A DNA stretch of 64,000 nucleotides, from the NCBI RefSeq assembly GCF_014641945.1, contig NZ_BMIJ01000004.1, positions 148,530-212,529 of the forward strand, in the 5' to 3' direction. The DNA comes from Marinobacterium zhoushanense (GTDB lineage: Bacteria; Pseudomonadota; Gammaproteobacteria; Pseudomonadales; Balneatricaceae). Each line of letters starts with the position of its first letter. Within the stretch, counting starts at the first letter, position 1. Under the pieces are notes generated by a model. The model saw nothing but the letters and a program-made list of their open reading frames with translations. It was not told the origin of the DNA and did not search any database. The translations under genes and the position numbers were made by a program. Below, piece after piece: positions 56,263 to 64,000 of the stretch.

Positions 56263-58011
56263 TCAAGCCATGGCTGACTTCTCCGACGCATCGAACTTCA
56301 GCCGGCTGCGGGCGACCGCGTGCCTGGCAGCCAGGTAACCGAACACGATACCCGGCCCAATGGTGATACCGGGACCAGGATAGGTGCCGCCCATAATCGA
56401 ATTCAGATCGTTTCCCGCAGCGTAGATACCTGCGATTTGAGTACCATCTGTCGTAACCAGCTGCGCATTCTCGTCGGCCATGAACCCCTTGGCGGTACCG
56501 ATATCGGCGGGATAGAGCTCAATTGCATAGAACGGTGCGGTCGCGATCGGCCCCAGTGTCGGATTGGGACCATGCTCCGGATCACCATTAGCCCGCTGGT
56601 AGATGGTTTCGCCACGGTGGAACTGGCTATCCACCCCGCTCTTCGCAGCCGCATTAATATGCGCAATGCTGGCCTGAAGGTTTTCCGGCTGCATGCCCAG
56701 CTTCTGTGCCAGGGCGTCGATAGAGTTCGCTTCGATCAGGTAGCCATCCCGAATGTACGGCTCAAGCTTGTCGCCACCGAGTCGCACCAGGCCGAGCCCA
56801 AACTTCTGAATCGCCGCTGCATCAGTAATGATGTAGGCGGGGTTTGCCGCTCCGCCGCTGTTCAGCATCGCCTTGCCGAATTCGTGGTATGAGAGACTCT
56901 CGTTGACGAAGCGTTTTCCCTGCTGGTCGACACAGACCGTACCCGGCTTGCTGCGGTCAAACACGAAATGGGGGAACACCGCCAGACTCTCATCCTTGCG
57001 CCGCCGGATTGAACAGGGTGCCCAGAACGCGGGTTGATCCTCAGCGTCACCATAGAAGGCCCCGAGGGTTTCCACCAGCCGATGTGCTGCACCGGTGTGG
57101 CCCGGTGCCGTCGGGCTATAAGGCGGCATACCCTCCGGGTAGAGCGCATCCCGCTTCAACGGATCCCGGCCAAAGCCGCCACTGGCCAGCACGACGCCGC
57201 CATTGACGATTACCTCCCGTGAGATCGCGCCCTGCTTAAGACGCAACCGATGACGCCCCTGCCCCATCGGGGTGATCTCGGTCAGTTCGGTTTCGACACT
57301 GATATCGACACCCAGCTTCAGCGCCGAGGAGAGCATACGCGCGATCAGTGCGTGCCCCATGACACTGCGTGCCGGCGCACCGTGAACAAGCCTGTCGTAG
57401 GCATAGCGCAACACCAGCTTGACCGTGTACAGGAAGGATTTCGGTGACTTGAAGCGGTTGAGCAGATGACCGATATCCTCACGATTGATCATCATCCCGC
57501 CGAGCACCGTAAACTCCGGAATCGGTGGTCGCATCAACTTCAACTGAAGGCCCAGATGACGAGTCACAAAAGGCAGCGGCTCCAGTGCGCGTCCACAGCG
57601 TGTCGCGCCCTCCAGGTCCGCCATATAGTCGGGATGAAAGGTACACTTGCGGAACGCCACATCGGTGTTCGCGGTCAGGATACGGATCGCCTCCGGCCCG
57701 GCCTTTAGAAACGCCTCTCGCATCGCCTTTGGCGCATGCTCGCCGACCGCGCGGTCGAGAAAAGCACTGACATTCTCATAACTGTCTTCGCCCTGCTCGG
57801 CATACTGACTGAGGGGTACCCAGGTGGTACCGCCGGACAGTGCCGAGGTACCGCCCAGATAGGGGGTACGTTCGACCAACAGCACTCGCGCGCCGTCCAA
57901 CGCTGCGTACAGCGCCGCCGCCATTCCGGCGGCGCCCGCACCGACCACCAGCACATCGTACTGGGTATCGTTCTCCAGCCCATGAATGAATTTTTTGGCA
58001 TCAGCTGCCAT
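56263..58011 (-). CDS. FAD-dependent 3-ketosteroid dehydrogenase-like desaturase (Tyr-type)
   Basis: 582 residues. The FAD-binding motif is VLVVGAGAAGMAAALYAALDGARVLLVER (its core at about residues 20-30). A KstD-like segment CTFHPDYMADLEGA, then GRALEPLPF, holds the tyrosine at the place of a KstD active-site tyrosine. The C-terminal NSIMGGTYPGPGITIGPG has the second catalytic tyrosine and glycine. KstD-type enzymes remove hydrogens next to a ring ketone. Size and motifs also fit desaturases that aromatise oxo-cyclohexane acids. It is followed by a terminator and preceded by the AroE-like gene on the same strand (93 bp). Confidence 0.83.
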   Translation of the reverse strand: MAADAKKFIHGLENDTQYDVLVVGAGAAGMAAALYAALDGARVLLVERTPYLGGTSALSGGTTWVPLSQYAEQGEDSYENVSAFLDRAVGEHAPKAMREAFLKAGPEAIRILTANTDVAFRKCTFHPDYMADLEGATRCGRALEPLPFVTRHLGLQLKLMRPPIPEFTVLGGMMINREDIGHLLNRFKSPKSFLYTVKLVLRYAYDRLVHGAPARSVMGHALIARMLSSALKLGVDISVETELTEITPMGQGRHRLRLKQGAISREVIVNGGVVLASGGFGRDPLKRDALYPEGMPPYSPTAPGHTGAAHRLVETLGAFYGDAEDQPAFWAPCSIRRRKDESLAVFPHFVFDRSKPGTVCVDQQGKRFVNESLSYHEFGKAMLNSGGAANPAYIITDAAAIQKFGLGLVRLGGDKLEPYIRDGYLIEANSIDALAQKLGMQPENLQASIAHINAAAKSGVDSQFHRGETIYQRANGDPEHGPNPTLGPIATAPFYAIELYPADIGTAKGFMADENAQLVTTDGTQIAGIYAAGNDLNSIMGGTYPGPGITIGPGIVFGYLAARHAVARSRLKFDASEKSAMA

Positions 58012-58104
58012 CGCCCAACCTCCTGCAGACGCACTCCGACGTCGCCTGCTCGATCAAATAATTACCTCGGAAATAGAGGCCCGTTTGTACTCAAGCAACG
58101 ACGT

Positions 58105-58938
58105 TCAGTCGATCGCCTCCCCCAACAGAAAGCGCGTCATCAGTGTCTGTACGCCACGATACATATCGGCACCGGTCTGGGTACCGCAGCCCAGCGCCTG
58201 AGCGGCCTGCAATAACCGTGTGACCGGTGGTTTGGTGATCACATCGCCGACGAACATGCTGGAGCTGAGGTTTTCCGCGACCACCGGAATGGGATCGGAC
58301 TCGCGCATCCCACAGGGCGTCGCGTTGATCACCACATCCATACCGGCGGGATCCGCCACCGGTACCGCGCGCAGCCGGTCAGCCCAGGGCGACAATCGCG
58401 CCAACAACGATTCCAGTCTCTGCCTATCAAGTTCGAACAGATGCAACTCGCTGACACCGGCCAACAGCAGCGCATGTGCGATGGCGATACCCGCACCACC
58501 GGCACCGACCAATAGCGCCCGCCTGCGCTCAAGCACGCAACCGTTCTCATGCAATCCGGCTACGTAACCGGCGCCATCGAACATATCGCCGTACCAACCA
58601 CCCGTATCGGTGCGGCGGATGATGTTCACCGCGCCGAGCAGGCGGGCACGCTCGGAAACCTCATCGCAAGCCTCGAAGGCCGGAATCTTGTGCGGCACAG
58701 TCACGATAATCCCGCTGACGTTGGGCATGCGCCGCATCAGGCTGAAAAACTCGGCACAGTCTTCAGGCAATACATGGCACGGGACGATGATGGCGTTGCG
58801 CCCATTAGCCTGCATCGCCTCCGTCATGCCTGCCGGAGAGCGTACCTGAGCAATTGGGGAGCCCACGATCGGAATCAACTCAGTGGCTCCATCCAACTGA
58901 ATGCTCAGTTTCTGCACGCCTGCATCAATAGATGTCAT
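58105..58938 (-). CDS. AroE-like (quinate/shikimate-type) dehydrogenase with altered substrate pocket
   Basis: 277 residues from the ATG at 58938 (GGAGAG upstream). The AroE fold is clear: substrate domain IPIVGSPIAQVRSP, catalytic lysine in IIVTVPHKIPAF, GDMFDGAGYV with the catalytic aspartate, and a nucleotide-binding motif ALLVGAGGAGIAIAHAL. The first serine of the shikimate-binding Ser-x-Ser is valine (QVRSP), and the usual NTDG is MFDG. The preferred substrate is therefore probably not shikimate but another hydroaromatic hydroxy or oxo acid. It is cotranscribed with the KstD-like gene, away from the aromatic biosynthesis genes. Confidence 0.85.
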   Translation of the reverse strand: MTSIDAGVQKLSIQLDGATELIPIVGSPIAQVRSPAGMTEAMQANGRNAIIVPCHVLPEDCAEFFSLMRRMPNVSGIIVTVPHKIPAFEACDEVSERARLLGAVNIIRRTDTGGWYGDMFDGAGYVAGLHENGCVLERRRALLVGAGGAGIAIAHALLLAGVSELHLFELDRQRLESLLARLSPWADRLRAVPVADPAGMDVVINATPCGMRESDPIPVVAENLSSSMFVGDVITKPPVTRLLQAAQALGCGTQTGADMYRGVQTLMTRFLLGEAID

Positions 58939-59057
58939 CTCAACTCTCCGCAAAACTACTTATTTTTCAGAATCTTATGCCTTTAAAAAGCCACCAGATC
59001 CCGGGATCTGCACCGAGGCCCGGCAACCGCGAACGATTTGAATAATGATATATTATA

Positions 59058-59068
59058 GAACCTTGTTC
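59058..59068. promoter_or_regulatory. GAAC-N3-GTTC palindrome in the divergent promoter
   Basis: GAAC-CTT-GTTC repeats the core found before the iclR gene. It lies in the A+T-rich 270-bp region between the divergent aroE-like gene and the second flavoprotein gene, a suitable place for an IclR protein to control both. Confidence 0.55.
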
Positions 59069-59206
59069 AAGTTTTTAGTTTTATTCCATTTTGAAGCATG
59101 TTATCTTTTTTTCATAAATCGCAGCCACGTAGCACCTCCGCGCCAATGACGACCAATTGGGCGATGGCGAAGGAGGCATCGGTAAATTCAAGAAGTAGAG
59201 AAAAAG

Positions 59207-60928
59207 ATGAGCATTGAACGGACAGAGTGTGATCTGCTGGTGGTGGGTTCCGGCGCCTCCGGGCTTGCCACTGCCGTACGCGCAGCCTGGCTGGGACTCA
59301 AGGTGATCGTGGTCGAGAAGGAAGCCGTATTCGGCGGCAGTTCGGCCTGGTCCGGCGGTTGGCTCTGGATACCGCGCAACCACCTGGCCCAGGCTGCAGG
59401 TATCGTCGAAGACAAGGCGCTACCCAAGGGATACCTGGAAGCCGAGCTGGGTGAACAGTTCGATGAGGCCCGAGTCGATGCCTTTCTCGATGCAGCCCCG
59501 GAGATGGTTCGGTTCTTCCACGACAGTACCTCCCTGCAGTTTCTGCCCGGCAACGCAATTCCCGACTTTCACGGTGACCAAGTCAATGCTGGCACAGGTG
59601 GTCGTAGTGTGACCGCCGAACCCTTCGATGCCCGCGCACTGGGCAAGACGGTCAAAAGCTTGCGTAAGCCTCTGCGCGAGATCTCGTTCTGGGGAATGGG
59701 GATAGCATCCGGCCAGGATCTGGCGCACTTCCTTAAGTTCCTGCGCGCGCCGAGCTCCACCTGGTATGTCTGCAAGCGTGTCACCCGTCATCTGTTCGAT
59801 CTGCTGTTCCATCGTCGAGGCATGACGCTGGTCAACGGTAACGCACTGGTTGCGCGACTGGCCAAATCCGCATTGGATCTGGGGGTCGACCTGCGTCTCT
59901 CTACCTCGGTTCTCGAGTTGAACCGTAATGCCGAGGGGCGTATCGGCTCGGTAAGCCTGCGGCAGAAAGATGGCACACCGCTAACGATCGATATCAAGGG
60001 GGGCGTGGTGCTGGCCTGCGGCGGATTCCCCCACGACAAAAAGCGTATTAAGGCGCTGCTACCACATTGCCCGACCGGTACAGAACACTATTCGGCGGCA
60101 CCGAAAACCAATACCGGCGATGGTCTGCGTTTAGGCGAAGCGGTCGGTGCCTGGATCAATACCGGCCTGAAAGCCGGGGCTGCCTACGCGCCGGTATCTC
60201 TGGTCCGTCGTCCGAATGGCGAGATCGCACACTTCCCTCACCTGCTGGAGCGCGCGAAACCCGGCGTCATTGCGGTACTGGCCGACGGCCGACGTTTCGT
60301 CAACGAGGCGGGGTCGTACCACGACTATACCAGCGCACAGCTGGACGGCACCGAGCCGGGCAAGCCCTGCCTGTCGTGGCTGATCTGTGATCACCAGTTC
60401 CTGCGCCGCTTTGGCCTTGGCAACGTCAAGCCCTTCCCCTTGCCCTATTCCAGCCACCTTCGTAGCGGCTACCTAAAACGCGGCAACACACTTCGCGAAC
60501 TGGCCGAGCTGTGCGGTATCGATGCCTTTGGGCTGGAACAGACCCTGGCCGAGTACAACCGCCATGCACGACAGGGAGAGGATCCCCGGTTCGGACGTGG
60601 CGGCACCCTCTACAACCGCATCCAGGGTGATGCGGAAAACCAACCCAACCCCTGCGTCCGTCCGATCGAGAAGGGACCTTTTTATGCCGTACGTATCGAG
60701 CAGGGCAGCCTGGGTACCTTCATGGGGATGCAGACCAACCAGCATGCCCAGGTGCTGGATACCGAGAAACAACCGATCGAAGGTCTCTATGCCGTCGGCA
60801 CCGACATGGCCAGCATCATGGGCGGCACCTATCCGGCCGGAGGTATCAACCTCGGCCCCGGTATGACCTTTGGCTATATCGCGGCGAACCACGTCGCATT
60901 ACAACTGCAATCGAAGAACAGGATCTGA
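59207..60928 (+). CDS. FAD-dependent 3-ketosteroid dehydrogenase-like desaturase, second copy
   Basis: 573 residues. The FAD motif is LLVVGSGASGLATAVRAAWLG (about 10-30), then GGSSAWSGGWLWIP. The C-terminal GLYAVGTDMASIMGGTYPAGG, then NLGPGMTFGY, holds the KstD catalytic tyrosine. Unlike the 56.3-kb paralogue, the segment corresponding to the other active-site tyrosine reads IPDFHGDQ, with no tyrosine. The two enzymes probably act on different intermediates or in sequence. It heads a plus-strand operon with the NIPSNAP and TIM-barrel genes. Confidence 0.83.
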   Translation: MSIERTECDLLVVGSGASGLATAVRAAWLGLKVIVVEKEAVFGGSSAWSGGWLWIPRNHLAQAAGIVEDKALPKGYLEAELGEQFDEARVDAFLDAAPEMVRFFHDSTSLQFLPGNAIPDFHGDQVNAGTGGRSVTAEPFDARALGKTVKSLRKPLREISFWGMGIASGQDLAHFLKFLRAPSSTWYVCKRVTRHLFDLLFHRRGMTLVNGNALVARLAKSALDLGVDLRLSTSVLELNRNAEGRIGSVSLRQKDGTPLTIDIKGGVVLACGGFPHDKKRIKALLPHCPTGTEHYSAAPKTNTGDGLRLGEAVGAWINTGLKAGAAYAPVSLVRRPNGEIAHFPHLLERAKPGVIAVLADGRRFVNEAGSYHDYTSAQLDGTEPGKPCLSWLICDHQFLRRFGLGNVKPFPLPYSSHLRSGYLKRGNTLRELAELCGIDAFGLEQTLAEYNRHARQGEDPRFGRGGTLYNRIQGDAENQPNPCVRPIEKGPFYAVRIEQGSLGTFMGMQTNQHAQVLDTEKQPIEGLYAVGTDMASIMGGTYPAGGINLGPGMTFGYIAANHVALQLQSKNRI

Positions 60929-60940
60929 GGAGTCATCACG

Positions 60941-61558
60941 ATGCTACGTTATGAAATCGCGACGCTGACCATCTATATGGGCACTACCGCCAAAGCCGCC
61001 GAGGCGGTCAAAGCTTACACCGACTCGGGCGAGAGCAAGGGCACCCTGCTCGGCTGCTGGTTCGCCGATATAGGCCAGTTGAACCAGCTGATCATCTTCC
61101 GCGGCTTCGACAGCGTCGATGAGCTGGAAGCCGAGCGCGAAGCCGTTCGCCGCAGCAGCAATCCGTTCGGCTGCGCGGAGTTCATGACCGATATGTCGCT
61201 GGAAAGCTATGCACCCTTCCCCTTCCTGCCACCGGTATCCCCGGCCGAAGATGGTCCGATCTATGAGATCCGCACTTATCAGCTCAAGCAGGGCGGCCTG
61301 GAACCGACTATCGCGGCCTGGGAGAAGGCAGTACCCAAGCGCAGCGAGTTCTCACCGCTGACGATCAGCATGTTTGCAGTCGATGGCAGCCAACGTATCA
61401 CCCATATCTGGCCCTACAAATCGCTGGAGGAGCGCACCAAGGCGCGTACCGAATCGGTCAAGGCCGGTGCCTGGCCCCCGGTGGGCGGACCTGACTGGCT
61501 GGAGCTGGATATGAAATCCACCGTAGCGGTGCCGACTGCGGTATCCCCGCTGAAGTAG
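60941..61558 (+). CDS. NIPSNAP-family protein
   Basis: 205 residues with two ferredoxin-like repeats. The first starts RYEIATLTIYMGTTAK and the second IYEIRTYQLKQGGLEPTIAAWEKAVPKRSE, the classic NIPSNAP segment. The pattern HIWPYKSLEERTKAR near the end is typical. Bacterial members are found in catabolic operons, but the role is unknown. It starts 12 bp after the flavoprotein stop, so it is in the same operon. Confidence 0.85.
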   Translation: MLRYEIATLTIYMGTTAKAAEAVKAYTDSGESKGTLLGCWFADIGQLNQLIIFRGFDSVDELEAEREAVRRSSNPFGCAEFMTDMSLESYAPFPFLPPVSPAEDGPIYEIRTYQLKQGGLEPTIAAWEKAVPKRSEFSPLTISMFAVDGSQRITHIWPYKSLEERTKARTESVKAGAWPPVGGPDWLELDMKSTVAVPTAVSPLK

Positions 61559-61577
61559 GTTCGCCACTTGGCAGCTC

Positions 61578-61595
61578 GGCGGAGCGACCTCCGCC
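61578..61595 (+). promoter_or_regulatory. Intercistronic hairpin before the TIM-barrel gene
   Basis: GGCGGAG-CGAC-CTCCGCC is a 7-bp stem shortly after the NIPSNAP stop and just before the ribosome site of the next gene. It may tune translation or processing rather than end the transcript. Confidence 0.35.
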
Positions 61596-61621
61596 GTCGC
61601 TGCTCTTTTACGGAGACTGCG

Positions 61622-62440
61622 ATGTCAAATTCACGCTCTTATGCCCTCGGCCCACTCACCGTACTGGAACTCAGCGCACCGGAGGTTATCTCTGTTGCCG
61701 CACGCGCCGGGTACGATGCCGTCGGGCTGCGCCTGCTACCCTCCACACCTGGCGGTATCTACCATCCGTTGATCGAGGATAAGCATCTGCTGGAGCACAC
61801 CCTCCAGTGCATGAACGAGACTGGAGTCCGGGTGTTCGATCTGGAGATAGTGCGGATCAACGAGCAGTTCGACCCCAATGGCTATCAGGCCTTTCTCGAT
61901 ACCGGTGCCGCACTGGGCGCGCAGTGCATTCTGGTGGCCGGTGACGATCCGGACCTATCTCGGTTCAGCGACAACTTTGCCGCATTCTGCGATGTCTGCC
62001 TGCCCTACGGCATGAAGCCCAATCTGGAGTTCATGCCTTGGACCGAGGTGAAGGATCTGCGACAGGCGATTAATATTGTGGCGTCACTCGAGCGTTCCAA
62101 CGCCGGTGTATTGATCGATGCGATCCACTTCGACCGCTCCAACAGTCTGGCAAGCGATATCGAACAGATACCGATCGAACAGCTGCACTACGCCCAGATC
62201 TGCGATGCGCCGGCGGAGAAACCAACTAGTGAGGCGGAAGTGATTCGTGCAGCGCGAGAGGAACGGCTAATACCGGGAGAGGGTGGCATAGCGCTCGAAG
62301 CGATTTTCCGTCGCCTGCCGAAAGCGCTGCCGATCTGCGTCGAGATTCCATCGCCGCACCTTGGTGACGCCGAAAACCGAGCCCGCGTAGCGCTGGAGGC
62401 GACCAAAGCCTGGTTTGCCCGTCATATAGACCATCTATAG
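61622..62440 (+). CDS. TIM-barrel sugar-phosphate isomerase/epimerase-like protein
   Basis: 272 residues from the ATG at 61622 (GGAG upstream). AP-endonuclease-2-type TIM barrel with likely metal ligands: Glu in NLEFMPWTEV, Asp and His in VLIDAIHFDRS and Glu in ICVEIPSPH. Family members include sugar epimerases and 3-dehydroshikimate dehydratases such as AsbF/QuiC-like proteins. In this neighbourhood a dehydratase or isomerase acting on a hydroaromatic intermediate is plausible. The reaction is not established. Confidence 0.78.
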   Translation: MSNSRSYALGPLTVLELSAPEVISVAARAGYDAVGLRLLPSTPGGIYHPLIEDKHLLEHTLQCMNETGVRVFDLEIVRINEQFDPNGYQAFLDTGAALGAQCILVAGDDPDLSRFSDNFAAFCDVCLPYGMKPNLEFMPWTEVKDLRQAINIVASLERSNAGVLIDAIHFDRSNSLASDIEQIPIEQLHYAQICDAPAEKPTSEAEVIRAAREERLIPGEGGIALEAIFRRLPKALPICVEIPSPHLGDAENRARVALEATKAWFARHIDHL

Positions 62441-62614
62441 CGACAAACACCAGCTGAAAACCTGGCGATCTGGAATCAAGCAGTGACTACCTCAAAAACT
62501 TATATCGGAGAGGAAAAACCAACTACCAATACAACTACCAAAAACCTATAAATAGGATTATCCAGTTTAGATATTACTTATTAAATATTAATAGATCCCC
62601 CGCTATCTTGTTGA

Positions 62615-62635
62615 AATCGATCTACGATATCGATT
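62615..62635. promoter_or_regulatory. Inverted repeat upstream of the TTT transporter
   Basis: AATCGAT-CTACGAT-ATCGATT has perfect 7-bp arms. It lies 95-115 bp before the receptor gene in an A+T-rich stretch and may be a regulator site. The rest of 62441-62729 shows no gene. Confidence 0.5.
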
Positions 62636-62729
62636 GAGAAAGCGGAATCTGCACCTAAACTGAAACAGGAGCGACGCCCGGTGCGCGCGCCGCCCCCTTG
62701 AGGGGTTTCAAAAAACGGAGTGACTAGAG

Positions 62730-63722
62730 ATGAAGAAAACAATAATAACCGCCCTTGCCGCCCTTACCCTCTCGGCCACAGCAGCTGCCGAGTTCCCCGA
62801 AAAGGATCTGCAGGGCATCATCCAATGGGGCGCTGGCGGATCAACCGATACCGTTATGCGCTCGGTAACCCCTCATGCCGAGGACATTCTGGGTCGCGAT
62901 ATCATCATGACCAACAAGACCGGCGGCGTCGGCGCCATCGCCACCAAATACGTCAATGCCATGAAAGCCGACGGCTATACCCTGCTGATGGGTGCCGAGA
63001 ACCCGCAGATGTACAAGGTGCTGGGGCTGGCCGACATCGATTACGGCGACATGATTCCGATCAACGTGCTGGCCCGCGGCATTCCGATCTTCGTTGCGCG
63101 CAACGATGCACCGTACAACAACATGAAAGAGCTGGTGGAGTATGCCAAGGCGCATCCCGGCGAAGTCAAAACCGGCTCCACCGGCCCCGGCGGTCTGACC
63201 TCTATTGTCCTTGCAATGCTCAAGGCTCAGACAGAGGTCGACTTTACCGGAGTGCCCTATGATGGCGACGGCCCTGCGCTGACCGCGCTTCAGGGTGGTG
63301 CTATCGACGTCATGCCTGCCGTACTTGGTGCCGCTATCGAGCACGTCAAAGCCGGCCGCATGAAGGTGATCGGTCTGGTCGACACCCAAGCCAACCCGCT
63401 GCTGCCGGATACCGCACCGATTACTGACACCTTCCCCGGCTTCAACAGCTACCTGCCCTGGGGACCGTTCTTCGGCGTCTTCGTCAAACAGGGCACACCT
63501 GACGAAGCGGTCGAGAAGCTTGTTGCCGCTTATGCGAAAGCTGCCGAGCACCCTGACTTCAAGGATCTGATGGATAAGCGTGGCTTTACCATCATGAGTC
63601 TGTCCGGTGACAGTGCGAAGCAGTTCCTCGATAACTACCGTTCCGTTTCTTCCTGGATCGTGTATGACGGCGGCTTTGCCAAACACTCTCCGGAGGAGTT
63701 CGGCATCAAGCGCCCCGAGTAA
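62730..63722 (+). CDS. Tripartite tricarboxylate transporter (TTT) receptor, TctC/Bug family
   Basis: 330 residues with a signal peptide (MKKTIITALAALTLSAT, cleavage after AAA). Bug-family features: LQGIIQWGAGGSTDTVMRS, IIMTNKTGGVGAIATKYV, KTGSTGPGGLTSIVL and GVPYDGDGPALTALQGGAIDVMPA. It is the periplasmic receptor for a carboxylic acid taken up by TctA/TctB. Position after the desaturase operon suggests a hydroaromatic or aromatic acid ligand; the sequence alone does not say. A strong hairpin separates it from tctB. Confidence 0.9.
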   Translation: MKKTIITALAALTLSATAAAEFPEKDLQGIIQWGAGGSTDTVMRSVTPHAEDILGRDIIMTNKTGGVGAIATKYVNAMKADGYTLLMGAENPQMYKVLGLADIDYGDMIPINVLARGIPIFVARNDAPYNNMKELVEYAKAHPGEVKTGSTGPGGLTSIVLAMLKAQTEVDFTGVPYDGDGPALTALQGGAIDVMPAVLGAAIEHVKAGRMKVIGLVDTQANPLLPDTAPITDTFPGFNSYLPWGPFFGVFVKQGTPDEAVEKLVAAYAKAAEHPDFKDLMDKRGFTIMSLSGDSAKQFLDNYRSVSSWIVYDGGFAKHSPEEFGIKRPE

Positions 63723-63731
63723 TCCAAACCG

Positions 63732-63756
63732 GGAGCCGGGCAGCCCGCCCGGCTCC
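63732..63756 (+). terminator. Hairpin between TTT receptor and tctB
   Basis: GGAGCCGGGC-AGCCC-GCCCGGCTCC is a perfect 10-bp stem with no T-run, 10 bp after the receptor stop. It resembles the receptor/membrane-gene hairpin of the first TRAP operon and may raise receptor levels. Confidence 0.6.
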
Positions 63757-63805
63757 ACCGGTTGACCACCGGCCAACCGACTATAACTAGAGTGAATTCA
63801 TCACC

Positions 63806-64000
63806 ATGCCTCATTCCCAGCATAGCTATACCAAACCCGGTGAAACCCTGTTCGGGTTCCTGATGGTGATTCTCAGCGTGTTTCTGTTCTGGCAGGCCTA
63901 CAGCATCGCCGGCTTCGAATCCCTGAGCTCGCCCGGCGCCTTTCCGCTGGCCGCCACGGCACTGATGGTGATCACGGCCTGTATCGCCTGCGTGCAGAAC
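63806..64000 (+). CDS. tctB: TTT transporter small membrane subunit TctB, N-terminal part
   Basis: The first 65 codons are visible before the window ends. They encode a short polar start (MPHSQHSYTKPGETLFG) and two membrane helices, GFLMVILSVFLFWQAYSIAG and FPLAATALMVITACIACVQ. The first helix and the SSPGAFPLAA turn match TctB (DUF1468). It pairs with TctA, expected just beyond the window. Confidence 0.82.
   Translation, partial: MPHSQHSYTKPGETLFGFLMVILSVFLFWQAYSIAGFESLSSPGAFPLAATALMVITACIACVQN

Overview
The window looks like the chromosome of a moderately GC-rich gammaproteobacterium that fixes nitrogen and degrades aromatic acids. The MinCDE, NAD-glutamate dehydrogenase, nif and TRAP-transporter proteins all have a gammaproteobacterial look. 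A molybdenum nitrogenase next to a complete protocatechuate 4,5-cleavage pathway would fit a marine sulfur oxidiser of the Sedimenticola/Chromatiales type, but that placement is inference. No rRNA, tRNA, CRISPR array, insertion sequence or phage gene was recognised.

Layout. 1-2.4 kb: a partial DUF4388-like gene and minC-minD-minE, all on the minus strand. 3-6.9 kb: a LysR regulator and a TRAP transporter of unknown substrate. 7-15.5 kb: a short NAD-dependent glutamate dehydrogenase, tag, a TetR-yciI pair with a clear autoregulatory promoter, phhA, a ZrgA/DUF2796 protein and a berberine-bridge-type flavoprotein. 15.9-37.7 kb: the nif region in three minus-strand blocks: iscA-nifU-nifS; nifE-N-X followed by accessory genes and ferredoxins; and nifH-D-K-T-Y-DUF6129-lrv. 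A plus/minus module (OCD-family reductase, TetR, DgcA-like N-demethylase, etfB, etfA) lies between the second and third blocks. A SIR2-domain gene diverges from nifH. 38.9-42.4 kb: an SLC13/RCK permease and a diguanylate cyclase. 42.5-54.3 kb: the protocatechuate 4,5-cleavage genes ligJ-K-U-I-A-B on the minus strand, then a two-HTH LysR regulator, ligC, an aldo-keto reductase and a second TRAP transporter on the plus strand. 54.3-64 kb: AraC and IclR regulators, two 3-ketosteroid-dehydrogenase-like flavoproteins, an AroE-like dehydrogenase, a NIPSNAP protein, a TIM-barrel isomerase-like protein and the start of a tripartite tricarboxylate (TTT) transporter.

Regulation that can be read directly. 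Sigma-54 -24/-12 elements (GG-N10-GC) with NifA-type TGT-N10-ACA sites precede iscA-nifUS, nifE and nifH. Three NifA sites lie between the nifH promoter and a sigma-54 promoter facing the SIR2 gene, so that protein is probably a NifA-controlled nitrogen-fixation factor. A perfect palindrome sits in the spacer of the tetR promoter at 12.1 kb. A long inverted repeat with a third half-site precedes ligC. The same GAAC-N3-GTTC palindrome occurs before the iclR gene and in the divergent promoter of the aroE-like and flavoprotein genes.

How the genes fit together. The lig genes take protocatechuate to pyruvate and oxaloacetate. The 56-64 kb cluster encodes two ketone desaturases of the type known to aromatise oxo-cyclohexane rings, a hydroaromatic dehydrogenase with a non-shikimate pocket and its own transporter. 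The working hypothesis is a hydroaromatic-acid aromatisation pathway that feeds the lig pathway. This is the best candidate here for an undescribed system, together with the SIR2 protein tied to nitrogenase.
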